Below, piece by piece: positions 1 through 5,893 of a DNA stretch of 7,932 bases. Position numbers and translations under genes: made by a program. The stretch is from Candidatus Saccharimonadota bacterium. Its GTDB lineage: Bacteria; Patescibacteriota; Saccharimonadia; QS-5-54-17. The stretch is from assembly GCA_007131065.1 (NCBI GenBank), contig SLRF01000033.1, positions 1-7,932 on the forward strand. Reading direction: 5' to 3'. The notes below the pieces were generated by a model. It saw only the letters and a program-made list of their open reading frames with translations. It had not been told where the DNA came from and searched no databases. Within the stretch, counting starts at the first letter, position 1, and every line of letters starts with the position of its first letter.

Positions 1-399
1 GTCGCAATCATTGCGTTTGGTCTGACTCTATTGATGGGCAAATCTTCAAGCTCTTCTAAACTATCGAGCAAAGATAACCTTGATGTGACAGCGGTATTTT
101 CCGGATTGGAGATAAGTAATAACTCCAAAGACTTCCAGGGCGGTGAAGTGACTGCTATTTTCGGTGGTGCCGATATAGACCTACGCGATAGCGCAATTAA
201 GGGCGAGGCCACAGTAGAGGTATTTACAGCTTTCGGCGGAGTAGAGATTAAAGTACCCCAGGACTGGAGCGTAACGACCGATGCTTTGCCGATATTCGGC
301 GGAATAGAAGATAGCTCTAAAGCCCCTAAGAAAGCCAATGCACCCAAGCTACGCATACGAGGTACTTGTGTCTTTGGCGGTGTAGAGATTAAAAACTAG
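1..399 (+). CDS. LiaF-like cell-envelope stress protein, C-terminal part (5' truncated by window)
   Basis: The reading frame is open from base 1, so the true start lies upstream of the window; the first in-frame ATG (31) falls inside the end of a hydrophobic stretch and is unlikely to be the start. The visible part has the end of a membrane segment (VAIIAFGLTLLMG), a Ser/Lys linker, then about 105 residues of regularly spaced beta-strand units with repeated FGG motifs (VFSGLEI, IFGGADI, AFGGVEIKVP, IFGGIED, VFGGVEI). This pattern is typical of the LiaF C-terminal domain (formerly DUF2154, 'cell wall-active antibiotics response'). In Firmicutes LiaF modulates the LiaRS envelope-stress system; in CPR bacteria such domains usually sit behind a few membrane helices and their role is unknown. 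The domain call is firm. The signalling role is inferred, and no two-component genes are visible here. Confidence 0.8.
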   Translation, partial: VAIIAFGLTLLMGKSSSSSKLSSKDNLDVTAVFSGLEISNNSKDFQGGEVTAIFGGADIDLRDSAIKGEATVEVFTAFGGVEIKVPQDWSVTTDALPIFGGIEDSSKAPKKANAPKLRIRGTCVFGGVEIKN

Positions 400-429
400 G
401 CAGTTATATCAGGCTTTGATACCGGATGG

Positions 430-459
430 TTGACGCACAGTACATAGCCAAGCTATACT
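430..459 (+). promoter_or_regulatory. Sigma70-type promoter of the arsR-like/glutaredoxin cassette
   Basis: A -35 box TTGACG (430-435) and a -10 box TATACT (454-459) are separated by 18 bp. Each is one mismatch from consensus (TTGACA and TATAAT). The predicted transcription start near 466 leaves a leader of about 20 nt before the ATG at 486. The ArsR-like gene has no clear Shine-Dalgarno sequence, so the short leader fits weakly structured or near-leaderless initiation. Confidence 0.6.
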
Positions 460-477
460 TAAGTAATTAATTAAGTA
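456..477. promoter_or_regulatory. Putative ArsR-family operator: 22-bp imperfect palindrome
   Basis: Half-sites TACTTAA (456-462) and TTAAGTA (471-477) are exact reverse complements. The centre TAATTA (464-469) is itself palindromic, so only the pair G463/A470 breaks symmetry over 22 bp. The element overlaps the -10 box and the predicted start of the promoter in front of the ArsR-like gene. AT-rich inverted repeats in this position are the usual binding sites of ArsR/SmtB dimers, so autorepression is the natural reading. Confidence 0.55.
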
Positions 478-485
478 ATGAATAT

Positions 486-794
486 ATGTCCAAAGCTACA
501 ACCCGCTCAGCCGCAACCGACCAAGAGATAGCCAAGCTGTTCGATGCGTTAGGCGATTCAACCAGATTGAAGGTGATGTGTCTATTGCTCGAGAAGAAGG
601 AGCTTTGTGTCAGCGAGGTGACAGAGGAGATAGGTATTTCTATGTCTGGGACTTCGCAACAGCTCAAACTGCTCGAATCTTACGGACTTATCACCAGGAG
701 CAGATCAGGACAGAGGGTGTGTTACTTTCCTAATGAAAGTAATCCTCACGCCAAGTTGCTTTTTGACTGTATATATACATTAAGGAAAGGATAG
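486..794 (+). CDS. ArsR/SmtB-family winged-helix repressor
   Basis: A 102-residue protein, typical in length for an ArsR-family dimeric repressor. The family pattern is visible: helix 1-2 'LFDALGDSTRLKVMCLLL' (18-35), the ELCVSEV segment (39-45) matching the ELCVxDL metal-box region of classic ArsR/SmtB proteins, the recognition helix 'GISMSGTSQQLKLLESYGLI' (50-69), and a beta wing 'SRSGQRVCYF' (72-81). It has four cysteines (32, 41, 79 and 95). Cys41 sits where metal- or thiol-sensing cysteines occur in the family, but a CxC pair is missing, so redox sensing or another ligand is as likely as arsenic or zinc. The start at 486 is the first ATG after the promoter. The next gene begins 5 nt after the stop, indicating an operon with the glutaredoxin. 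The family is certain; the ligand is unknown. Confidence 0.88.
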   Translation: MSKATTRSAATDQEIAKLFDALGDSTRLKVMCLLLEKKELCVSEVTEEIGISMSGTSQQLKLLESYGLITRSRSGQRVCYFPNESNPHAKLLFDCIYTLRKG

Positions 795-799
795 ATACT

Positions 800-1036
800 A
801 TGAGTAAAGTTACTATATATACCACACCGACATGCGCTTTTTGTCATGCTGAGAAACAGTGGCTGGAGAAGAAGGGCGTGGACTTTAAAGAGATAGACGT
901 CAGCCAAGACCCGGAAGCTGCTCGTGAGATGGTGCAAAAGACCGGACAGATGGGCGTACCGGTCACTTTTGTCGGTGACGATTTTATAGTTGGTTTCGAC
1001 CAGGCCCGGTTGGAAGAGGCAGTTAAGAACGCTTAA
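800..1036 (+). CDS. Small glutaredoxin-like protein (YruB/NrdH-like)
   Basis: A 78-residue single-domain thioredoxin-fold protein. A beta strand leads into the dithiol active site C-A-F-C (Cys12-Cys15) after TTPT; the cis-proline is in MGVPV (Pro54), and the C-terminal signature GFDQARL (65-71) is typical of the YruB-type glutaredoxin-like family. TGQMGVPV followed by GFDQ is the family hallmark. The likely role is cytoplasmic thiol-disulfide reduction, using a thioredoxin-reductase-type or low-molecular-weight thiol donor; the electron donor cannot be told from here. A strong ribosome site (AAGGAAAGGA, 782-791) lies within the end of the repressor gene, 8 nt before the ATG. Co-transcription with the ArsR-like regulator suggests a redox- or metal-responsive pair. 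Confidence 0.9.
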   Translation: MSKVTIYTTPTCAFCHAEKQWLEKKGVDFKEIDVSQDPEAAREMVQKTGQMGVPVTFVGDDFIVGFDQARLEEAVKNA

Positions 1037-1306
1037 TTTGCAGGAATCTTTCTTTGCTCCAAGGAAGGCGGTAGCGTCTGTAGAAGTAGAACCGCCAACG
1101 CCACATCTAGAGGATGCGTCTATAGCCACGCACATCTATATTGAGATGACGGGAGGAGCTGCTTAAGGCCTGCTAAGCCGTTGTAGTTCGGTATGGCGAG
1201 CACTACTTTCATTGTCTATATAGTCCATGGAGTAGCTATTTAAAGTACAAATACAGAGTCGGTCGTAAGCAATAGAACTACGAGCCTACATCTTAATAGT
1301 TGCTTA
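1037..1306. other. Intergenic stretch without a confident gene
   Basis: These 270 nt (372 nt if the next gene starts at 1409) hold one short open frame (1038-1166, listed separately) and a weak hairpin: GTAGTTCG at 1183-1190 pairs with CGA-GC-ACTAC at 1197-1206, with a 2-nt bulge and no U-tract. I see no tRNA cloverleaf and no convincing -35/-10 pair. A TATATAG (1217-1223) could be a -10 box but has no matching -35. The promoter of the downstream ATPase operon must lie here or in the first 100 nt of the next open frame. Confidence 0.5.
1038..1166 (+). CDS. Possible 42-codon small ORF or gene remnant
   Basis: Starting at a TTG one base after the glutaredoxin stop, an open frame runs 42 codons to TAA (1164-1166). 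The same frame is open back to 990, inside the glutaredoxin gene. The peptide is not low-complexity and reads like protein (for example PPTPHLEDAS, THIYIEMTGG), but it has no ribosome site, a weak start codon and no family I recognise. It could be a decayed 3' end of a former gene, a small translationally coupled peptide, or chance. Confidence 0.2.
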   Translation: MQESFFAPRKAVASVEVEPPTPHLEDASIATHIYIEMTGGAA

Positions 1307-2290
1307 ATGAGCGTGCCTATGACGACTGCAGTAGCAAGGCTTGTTGTTGGTGTATTTTCAAAATTCATCGCAATACCTTACCATAAGAGTAATAAAACAA
1401 AGAAGTTAATGAGCAGAAAAAAACTACAATCAGCACAGGTACTTGTCGGTCGGCTCTCAAGGCCTAGCGGAAAGTTGTTGTTTAAATACGGACTAGGCGT
1501 CGGATTGCTTTTGATTCTGGCTTCATCTTGGACCCTGATAGTTCATGCCGACACTATCATATCCAGGAGCTATTTATCCGATGAGCGTATCCCCATCGGC
1601 TCCATAGTCAGCATAGAGGAAGATACCTCAGACCGAGTGGAGCCGGCGAATGTGCGTAATGTTGATAATATCCTGGGAGTGGTGGTCAATGAAGATTCTT
1701 CACTTATAAGGCTATCTGGAAGCCAGGACAATCGAGTGCAGGTGGCGACCGACGGGGCGTTAGACGTGCTGGTTTCAGACATCAACGGCGATATATCCCG
1801 CGGCGACCATATTACTGCTTCGCCCATAGACGGCATTGGCATGAAGGCTACTAGCAACATCAAGGTTGTGGGCATCGCCCAGGGCAACCTTAACCAAGAC
1901 AGTGGTCGTACTGAGACTTATACTGATGCCGACGGCGAGGAGCACGAGTTCTTGCTAGGAGAGGTACCGGTTAAAGTGAACGTGGCGTATTATTTCAAAG
2001 AGCCGGATAGGACTATAGTTCCTGCTACCATACAGAATGTGGCCAATGCTATAGCCGGTAGACCGGTAGAGCCTCTGCCGATTATAATTAGCGGTGTAAT
2101 CTTCGTAGTTACTATGATAGCGGTAGGTAGCATCATCTTCTCCATGATCCGCAACAGCATCATATCGGTAGGGCGTAACCCGATGTCACAGTCGGCCGTA
2201 TATCGAAACGTTATGCAACTGACGGCTCTGGTTTTGGGTATACTTACGGTATCGATAGCGTCGATTTATATGATATTAACTAGGTTGTAG
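1307..2290 (+). CDS. ATP synthase c-like hairpin fused to an exported beta-rich domain, lacking the ion-binding carboxylate
   Basis: Up to 327 residues. From 1307: a basic N-terminus, a hydrophobic segment (61-79) ending in VHA-D (79-82), which could be a signal-peptidase site; about 170 residues of beta-rich, probably extracytoplasmic sequence (82-255; GVVVN, DGALDVLVSD, GDHITASPIDG, GMKAT, VVGIAQG), weakly reminiscent of the Peptidase_G2-like beta domains of CPR surface and phage proteins; then two membrane helices (about 258-281 and 302-324) joined by a polar loop with GRNP (289-292) and an Arg at 300. The loop resembles the R(Q/N)P loop of F-type subunit c, and the topology (both ends outside, loop inside) is that of c. 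At the position of the essential Glu/Asp, 18 residues after the loop proline, there is Leu310, and neither helix has an acidic residue. The start is uncertain: neither 1307 nor the in-frame ATG at 1409 has a clear ribosome site, and 1409 gives a more normal signal-peptide N-terminus. The gene leads the F1-like operon, 9 nt before the b-like gene. The c relationship is inference from motif, topology and context. Confidence 0.75.
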   Translation: MSVPMTTAVARLVVGVFSKFIAIPYHKSNKTKKLMSRKKLQSAQVLVGRLSRPSGKLLFKYGLGVGLLLILASSWTLIVHADTIISRSYLSDERIPIGSIVSIEEDTSDRVEPANVRNVDNILGVVVNEDSSLIRLSGSQDNRVQVATDGALDVLVSDINGDISRGDHITASPIDGIGMKATSNIKVVGIAQGNLNQDSGRTETYTDADGEEHEFLLGEVPVKVNVAYYFKEPDRTIVPATIQNVANAIAGRPVEPLPIIISGVIFVVTMIAVGSIIFSMIRNSIISVGRNPMSQSAVYRNVMQLTALVLGILTVSIASIYMILTRL

Positions 2291-2299
2291 GGCGGGGCG

Positions 2300-3088
2300 A
2301 TGAGTTTATTGCAAATTTTCTTACTGGCAAACGTATTCATACTGGGAATAGCGGCTACTGTGGCTGTTCAGCATGCTTATTCACACTTCCTGCACAAACG
2401 ACACCCGGAGAAGGACCATAACGCGCTCAAGGATTCTCCCCTGCCCCAAAAGCTCAAAGAACGTCTACTCCGAGAAGCCCGCGACAACTTCAAGGACGCG
2501 CTGGACTCTAGCGCCGACAGCCTGCGTCATGACCTAAAGTCCACGACCGACAGAATCAATCTACACCTAGAAGAGTTGGGCAATGACATAGTCCACAAAG
2601 AAGTAGAGAGATATCGTGAACAGCTCGATAAGCTCTATAACAGTGCCGATAAAGACGTAGCCGATGCCGTGTCCGGTCTCAATGAGTACATAAAAGAACA
2701 CGGACAGAGCCTGGGAGCGCTTAGTGAGGAGGCTAAAACTGTCATCACTGGAGCCAATAAGGATATAGAGGCCTACAAAGACAATCTAAAGACCAAGCTG
2801 GACGAGCTTTACCAGTTGTCCGATAGCGCTGTAGCGGATGCGGGAGCCGAAATAACCCAGCACACGCAAGAGGTAAAACAGCAACTATCGAAAGAAATAG
2901 CGGACGAAAAACAGTTGTTGATTGAGAAGTTCGAGACCAAGATGTCCGATGCGGTGGCTTCGTTCCTACTTGAGACGCTCAAGCACAACGTCGACCTCGG
3001 AGCTCAGAGCGAATATTTAACCTCCATGCTGGAAGAACACAAGAAAGAATTGATCGAAGGCGTAAGCGATGAAACTAGAACTACCTGA
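2300..3088 (+). CDS. b-subunit-like stator protein: membrane anchor plus long coiled coil
   Basis: A 262-residue protein with one N-terminal membrane helix (about 4-24, LLQIFLLANVFILGIAATVAV) followed by basic residues (HKRH) and then almost continuous charged, helical, coiled-coil-like sequence to the C-terminus. This is the architecture of the F-type b subunit, whose dimer links the membrane part to delta on top of F1. Position in the operon (after the c-like gene, before delta) supports the call. It is about 100 residues longer than usual b subunits (around 156-170), and the extra length includes an internal repeat of about 58 residues (LDKLYNSADKDVADA at 109-123 against LDELYQLSDSAVADA at 167-181). 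The last 60 residues (KFETKMSDAVASFLLETLKHNVDLG...) look like the delta-binding end. The ribosome site GGCGGGG directly precedes the ATG. The gene overlaps delta by 20 nt. Homology to AtpF is inferred mainly from architecture and order. Confidence 0.72.
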   Translation: MSLLQIFLLANVFILGIAATVAVQHAYSHFLHKRHPEKDHNALKDSPLPQKLKERLLREARDNFKDALDSSADSLRHDLKSTTDRINLHLEELGNDIVHKEVERYREQLDKLYNSADKDVADAVSGLNEYIKEHGQSLGALSEEAKTVITGANKDIEAYKDNLKTKLDELYQLSDSAVADAGAEITQHTQEVKQQLSKEIADEKQLLIEKFETKMSDAVASFLLETLKHNVDLGAQSEYLTSMLEEHKKELIEGVSDETRTT

Positions 3089-3551
3089 TAGCATATCCTC
3101 GCCGCAGGATCTAAACGGGCTTCTATTGGAAGTCCATGAGTATTCCCGTTGGCTTTCGCATAATGCCGTCAAGGAAGAGGCGGGAGCAGAAGCCAGCCCC
3201 CAGCCTGCAATTTCCGATAGTGCCCGGGCAGTGATAAGTAGCTGGCACGGTAAGAAATCTCCAAGCGTAAAGACTCTGGATAAGCTGATAGAAGCACTGG
3301 AGGATTTCAGAGGGTCTGCTTCGAAAATGGTGATAACGCTGGCTGCTCCTCCAGGGCCTAAGATTAAAGCGGACCTAGTCGGTTGGTGCCGTAAAAATTT
3401 ATCAGAAGACGTACTGGTCGATTTCGATTTCGACGCTAATCTACTAGGTGGAATGGTCGTGCGTTGGGGTAGCCATATCCACGACTGGTCTTTCAGGAGG
3501 CAGATACTAGAGAATCGCTATAGCTTCCCGGAGGTACTGCGCAATGTTTGA
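3069..3551 (+). CDS. atpH: F1 delta-subunit-like stator connector
   Basis: A 160-residue protein, somewhat short for delta/OSCP (about 175-180). The N-terminal part (1-83) is helical and could be a reduced version of the six-helix bundle that binds the alpha N-termini. The C-terminal part is the convincing section: a strand (KMVITLAAPP, 86-95), a helix, then 'VDFDFDANLLGGMVVRWGSH' (117-136) followed by SFRRQILENR. This matches the delta signature in which a strand leads to LxGGxxxRxGxxxxDxSxRxxL. An Ala/Pro/Glu-rich insert (KEEAGAEASPQP, 35-46) interrupts the helical part. The start at 3069 lies inside the end of the b-like gene (20-nt overlap, GAAGG upstream), and its own end overlaps alpha by 8 nt. 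The role is to tie the b-like stalk to the alpha/beta head. Confidence 0.78.
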   Translation: MKLELPDSISSPQDLNGLLLEVHEYSRWLSHNAVKEEAGAEASPQPAISDSARAVISSWHGKKSPSVKTLDKLIEALEDFRGSASKMVITLAAPPGPKIKADLVGWCRKNLSEDVLVDFDFDANLLGGMVVRWGSHIHDWSFRRQILENRYSFPEVLRNV

Positions 3552-5037
3552 AAATGCCACCTTCCAGCGACTGGTTGAACAGGACAATTTGACCGGGGAG
3601 GTGGTGGCCTACAACAGCTTTATCGTGGAGGTTAAAGGGCTCGAAGGCGTGCGCCTAGGAGCGCAAATACTGTTCGCCGACGGCCAGAGAGGATTGGTGC
3701 GTGAGGCATATGGCGATCAGGTGATACTTTTTAATATCGATTCCGAACAGATAGCCATCGGTACATTGGCGGTGGTCGAACAGGAGGTGATGAGCGTTCC
3801 CGTAGGAGAGGACCTAATAGGGCGCGTATTGTCTCCTACCGGCAAACCACTGGACGGGAAAGGAGCGCTCAAGACCACTAAGACTTCCGGTATGTTCAAT
3901 CAAGCCCCCGGTTTTACAGACCGCAGTATGCTTAACGAGCAACTGCCTAGCGGCGTGACGGCTGTCGATATGTTTTTCCCGGTAGTACTTGGGCAACGTA
4001 TCGCAGTACTGGGTGATAGTAAGTCCGGTAAAAGTACTCTGCTTAGTCAGTTGAGCGCCAACCAGGACGGTACCGACCACATAGTAGTGTATGTGATGAT
4101 TGGCAAGCGCAAAGTCGACATCGAGCAGTTGTTGACCGGACTCAGGGAGTCGGGAGCTATGGAACATACCATAGTGGTCCAGGCCGATATATTCGACTCA
4201 CTCACCCAGTCTTACTTGGCTCCTTATTCCGCCTGTGCTATGGCAGAGTATTTATGGCATGAAGGACGGGACGTGATAGTGATATATGACGATTTCAGCT
4301 CGCATGCTGAAGCCTACCGTCAACTGTCGCTACTACAGGAAGTTGATCCGGGACGAGATTCGTTCCCGGGTGATATGTTCTATGCCCACTCCAGCCTGTT
4401 AGAGCGGGCCGGCAAGCTGGAGAAGAACGGCAAGACTTTGACGGCCTTGCCGATAGTGACTACACCAAATGATGAGATTACCTCCTACCTTCCAACTAAC
4501 ATCATGTCGATTACCGACGGACAGATAGTGCTAGATCTAGGAGTGTTCCGCCAAGGTATTAGACCGGCTGTCAATGCTGGACTGTCGGTTAGTCGTGTCG
4601 GCGGTCAAGCTCAGACCGTGCGCCAGAAACGCCTCTCGGGAGATTTATTCAAGAGGCTGGCTAAATACCACCAGGCCGAGGAGTTTACGCACTTCGGCTC
4701 CGGTCTCTCGCCGGAAGCCCAAGCCGACTACGCTATCGGTAAGCAGATTTATGAGGCGCTACAACAGCTGCCCGAACAGCTTTATACCATAACGGAGCAA
4801 CAGTTGTTACTGGAGACCATCATACTAGGCAAGGGCGCTGTAGAGATCGATATATCCGGGCTTAAAGAGTCTATAAATGCAAGAGCCGGGGAAGTGAAGA
4901 ACGAAGAAGACCTTGACCGCATAGAGAAGGAGCTACTCGAGAAACACACCCCTGCACCGGAAGAGACGGCTGAGACTGAGAGCGAAACTGCTAAGACTGA
5001 AGAATCTGAAGAGGAGGCTGCCGATGCGAAGAGCTAG
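3544..5037 (+). CDS. atpA: F1-like ATPase alpha subunit
   Basis: A 497-residue protein with all alpha landmarks in order: N-terminal beta barrel (about 15-85), P-loop GDSKSGKS (157-164; usual alpha form GDRQTGKT), Walker B region VIVIYDD (244-250) followed by AYRQLSLL, PGRDSFPGDMFY (269-280), HSSLLERAGKL (282-292), SITDGQI (322-328), and the arginine finger in SVSRVG (Arg351) that completes the beta catalytic site. The conserved Gln after the P-loop strand (IGQK in ordinary alpha) is replaced by Lys (IGKRK, 186-190). The N-terminus is about 10 residues shorter than E. coli AtpA, removing part of the helix that docks on delta. A C-terminal extension of about 30 residues (467-497) is Glu/Thr/Ala-rich, strongly acidic and absent from normal alpha. 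The ribosome site GGAGG lies at 3530-3534. The gene overlaps delta by 8 nt and gamma by 14 nt. Identity is certain; membership of a canonical ATP synthase is doubtful. Confidence 0.95.
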   Translation: MFENATFQRLVEQDNLTGEVVAYNSFIVEVKGLEGVRLGAQILFADGQRGLVREAYGDQVILFNIDSEQIAIGTLAVVEQEVMSVPVGEDLIGRVLSPTGKPLDGKGALKTTKTSGMFNQAPGFTDRSMLNEQLPSGVTAVDMFFPVVLGQRIAVLGDSKSGKSTLLSQLSANQDGTDHIVVYVMIGKRKVDIEQLLTGLRESGAMEHTIVVQADIFDSLTQSYLAPYSACAMAEYLWHEGRDVIVIYDDFSSHAEAYRQLSLLQEVDPGRDSFPGDMFYAHSSLLERAGKLEKNGKTLTALPIVTTPNDEITSYLPTNIMSITDGQIVLDLGVFRQGIRPAVNAGLSVSRVGGQAQTVRQKRLSGDLFKRLAKYHQAEEFTHFGSGLSPEAQADYAIGKQIYEALQQLPEQLYTITEQQLLLETIILGKGAVEIDISGLKESINARAGEVKNEEDLDRIEKELLEKHTPAPEETAETESETAKTEESEEEAADAKS

Positions 5038-5893
5038 TGCTATCGAAGAAGAGGCAGGACAGATAGAAACGGTCAAGGATTTGACCGGGGTATTTGAGAG
5101 TATAGCCAGTACGCAGGTGGCTAAGGTGAAGAACAAGGTGGAGCTTTCGAAGGAGTTTTTTCAGTTGCTATGGAAACGATACAGCGCGCTAAGGATAGAT
5201 CCAGACACTAGGATTACCGCACGCGATAGGTCGGGCGAGAAAGTTGGAAAGGACAACGTATTTGTAATCATATCGGCCGAAGCCGGTTTAAGCGGAGATA
5301 TCGACCAGCGGTTGGTAAATACTATGCTAGAAGATTATGATCCAGAAACTACAGATGTCGTGGTCCTAGGTTCGCACGGAGCTTCCCAGCTGAAACAACG
5401 CGATATTCCCTATGTAAAGTTTTTCCAGGTGCCAGAAAGTGATAGTTATATAGATGTCAGCCCGGTCATCGACGCGGTATATCCATACTCAAACATCTCG
5501 GTTTATTACGAAGAGTACGTATCCCTAGGAGTGCAGAATATTAAGACTATAGACCTCATAACCAGAATCAAAGACATGAGTGAAGATGCTGATGAAGATG
5601 TCATCAGTGAGGCCGAGACTATCTTCGAGCCCTCTATAGATTACATAGCCGACCAGATGGAGATGAACATGATGACGCTGGCTTTGAGCCAGACCATATT
5701 AGAGTCGAGCCTGGCCCAGTCGGCCAGTCGATTTAATGCTATGGCACTAGCGAAAGATACTGCCGGCAATTTGCTGAAAGACTACAAGCTCGAATTCCAT
5801 CGTGCTAAGCGATCCGAGAGCGACCGGCGTATGCGTGAAATCCTGGTAAGCTTAAAGAAGAAGAAACGCCGCAATAAAGGGAGGGGAAGATGA
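5024..5893 (+). CDS. atpG: F1-like ATPase gamma (central shaft) subunit
   Basis: A 289-residue protein. N- and C-terminal helices would form the coiled-coil shaft inside the alpha/beta hexamer. The central Rossmann-like domain contains VFVIISAEAGLSGDID (79-94), matching the conserved gamma stretch that usually reads SD(R/K)GLCGxxN. The C-terminal block 'ESSLAQSASRFNAMALAKDTAGNLL' (227-251) followed by LEFHRAKR is the strong gamma signature (usually ESxASExxARMxAMxxATxNAxxLI with xYNxxRQ). The N-terminal helix is divergent from the usual KITxAMxMVA. After the usual end the protein carries an extra Lys/Arg-rich tail (278-289, KKKKRRNKGRGR). The ribosome site GAGGAGG (5011-5017) sits inside the alpha tail codons. 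The stop overlaps the beta start as ATGA, indicating translational coupling. Confidence 0.92.
   Translation: MRRASAIEEEAGQIETVKDLTGVFESIASTQVAKVKNKVELSKEFFQLLWKRYSALRIDPDTRITARDRSGEKVGKDNVFVIISAEAGLSGDIDQRLVNTMLEDYDPETTDVVVLGSHGASQLKQRDIPYVKFFQVPESDSYIDVSPVIDAVYPYSNISVYYEEYVSLGVQNIKTIDLITRIKDMSEDADEDVISEAETIFEPSIDYIADQMEMNMMTLALSQTILESSLAQSASRFNAMALAKDTAGNLLKDYKLEFHRAKRSESDRRMREILVSLKKKKRRNKGRGR

Noticed and set aside
746..1135. 129-residue open frame on the minus strand over the glutaredoxin gene
   Set aside because: It runs antisense to a certain glutaredoxin gene, has no recognisable domain and no ribosome site; it is a shadow of the real frame.
1183..1206. Hairpin GTAGTTCG...CGA-GC-ACTAC as a terminator or structured RNA
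   Set aside because: A stem of 5+3 bp with a bulge, low GC and no U-tract; this is expected by chance in a gap of this size.
1167..1306. Possible tRNA, prompted by GTAGTTCG resembling a T-loop
   Set aside because: No acceptor stem or anticodon arm can be paired around it.
3814..4167. 117-residue minus-strand frame inside alpha, and similar ones inside beta and gamma
   Set aside because: Antisense shadows of strongly conserved F1 genes; the composition shows no family features.
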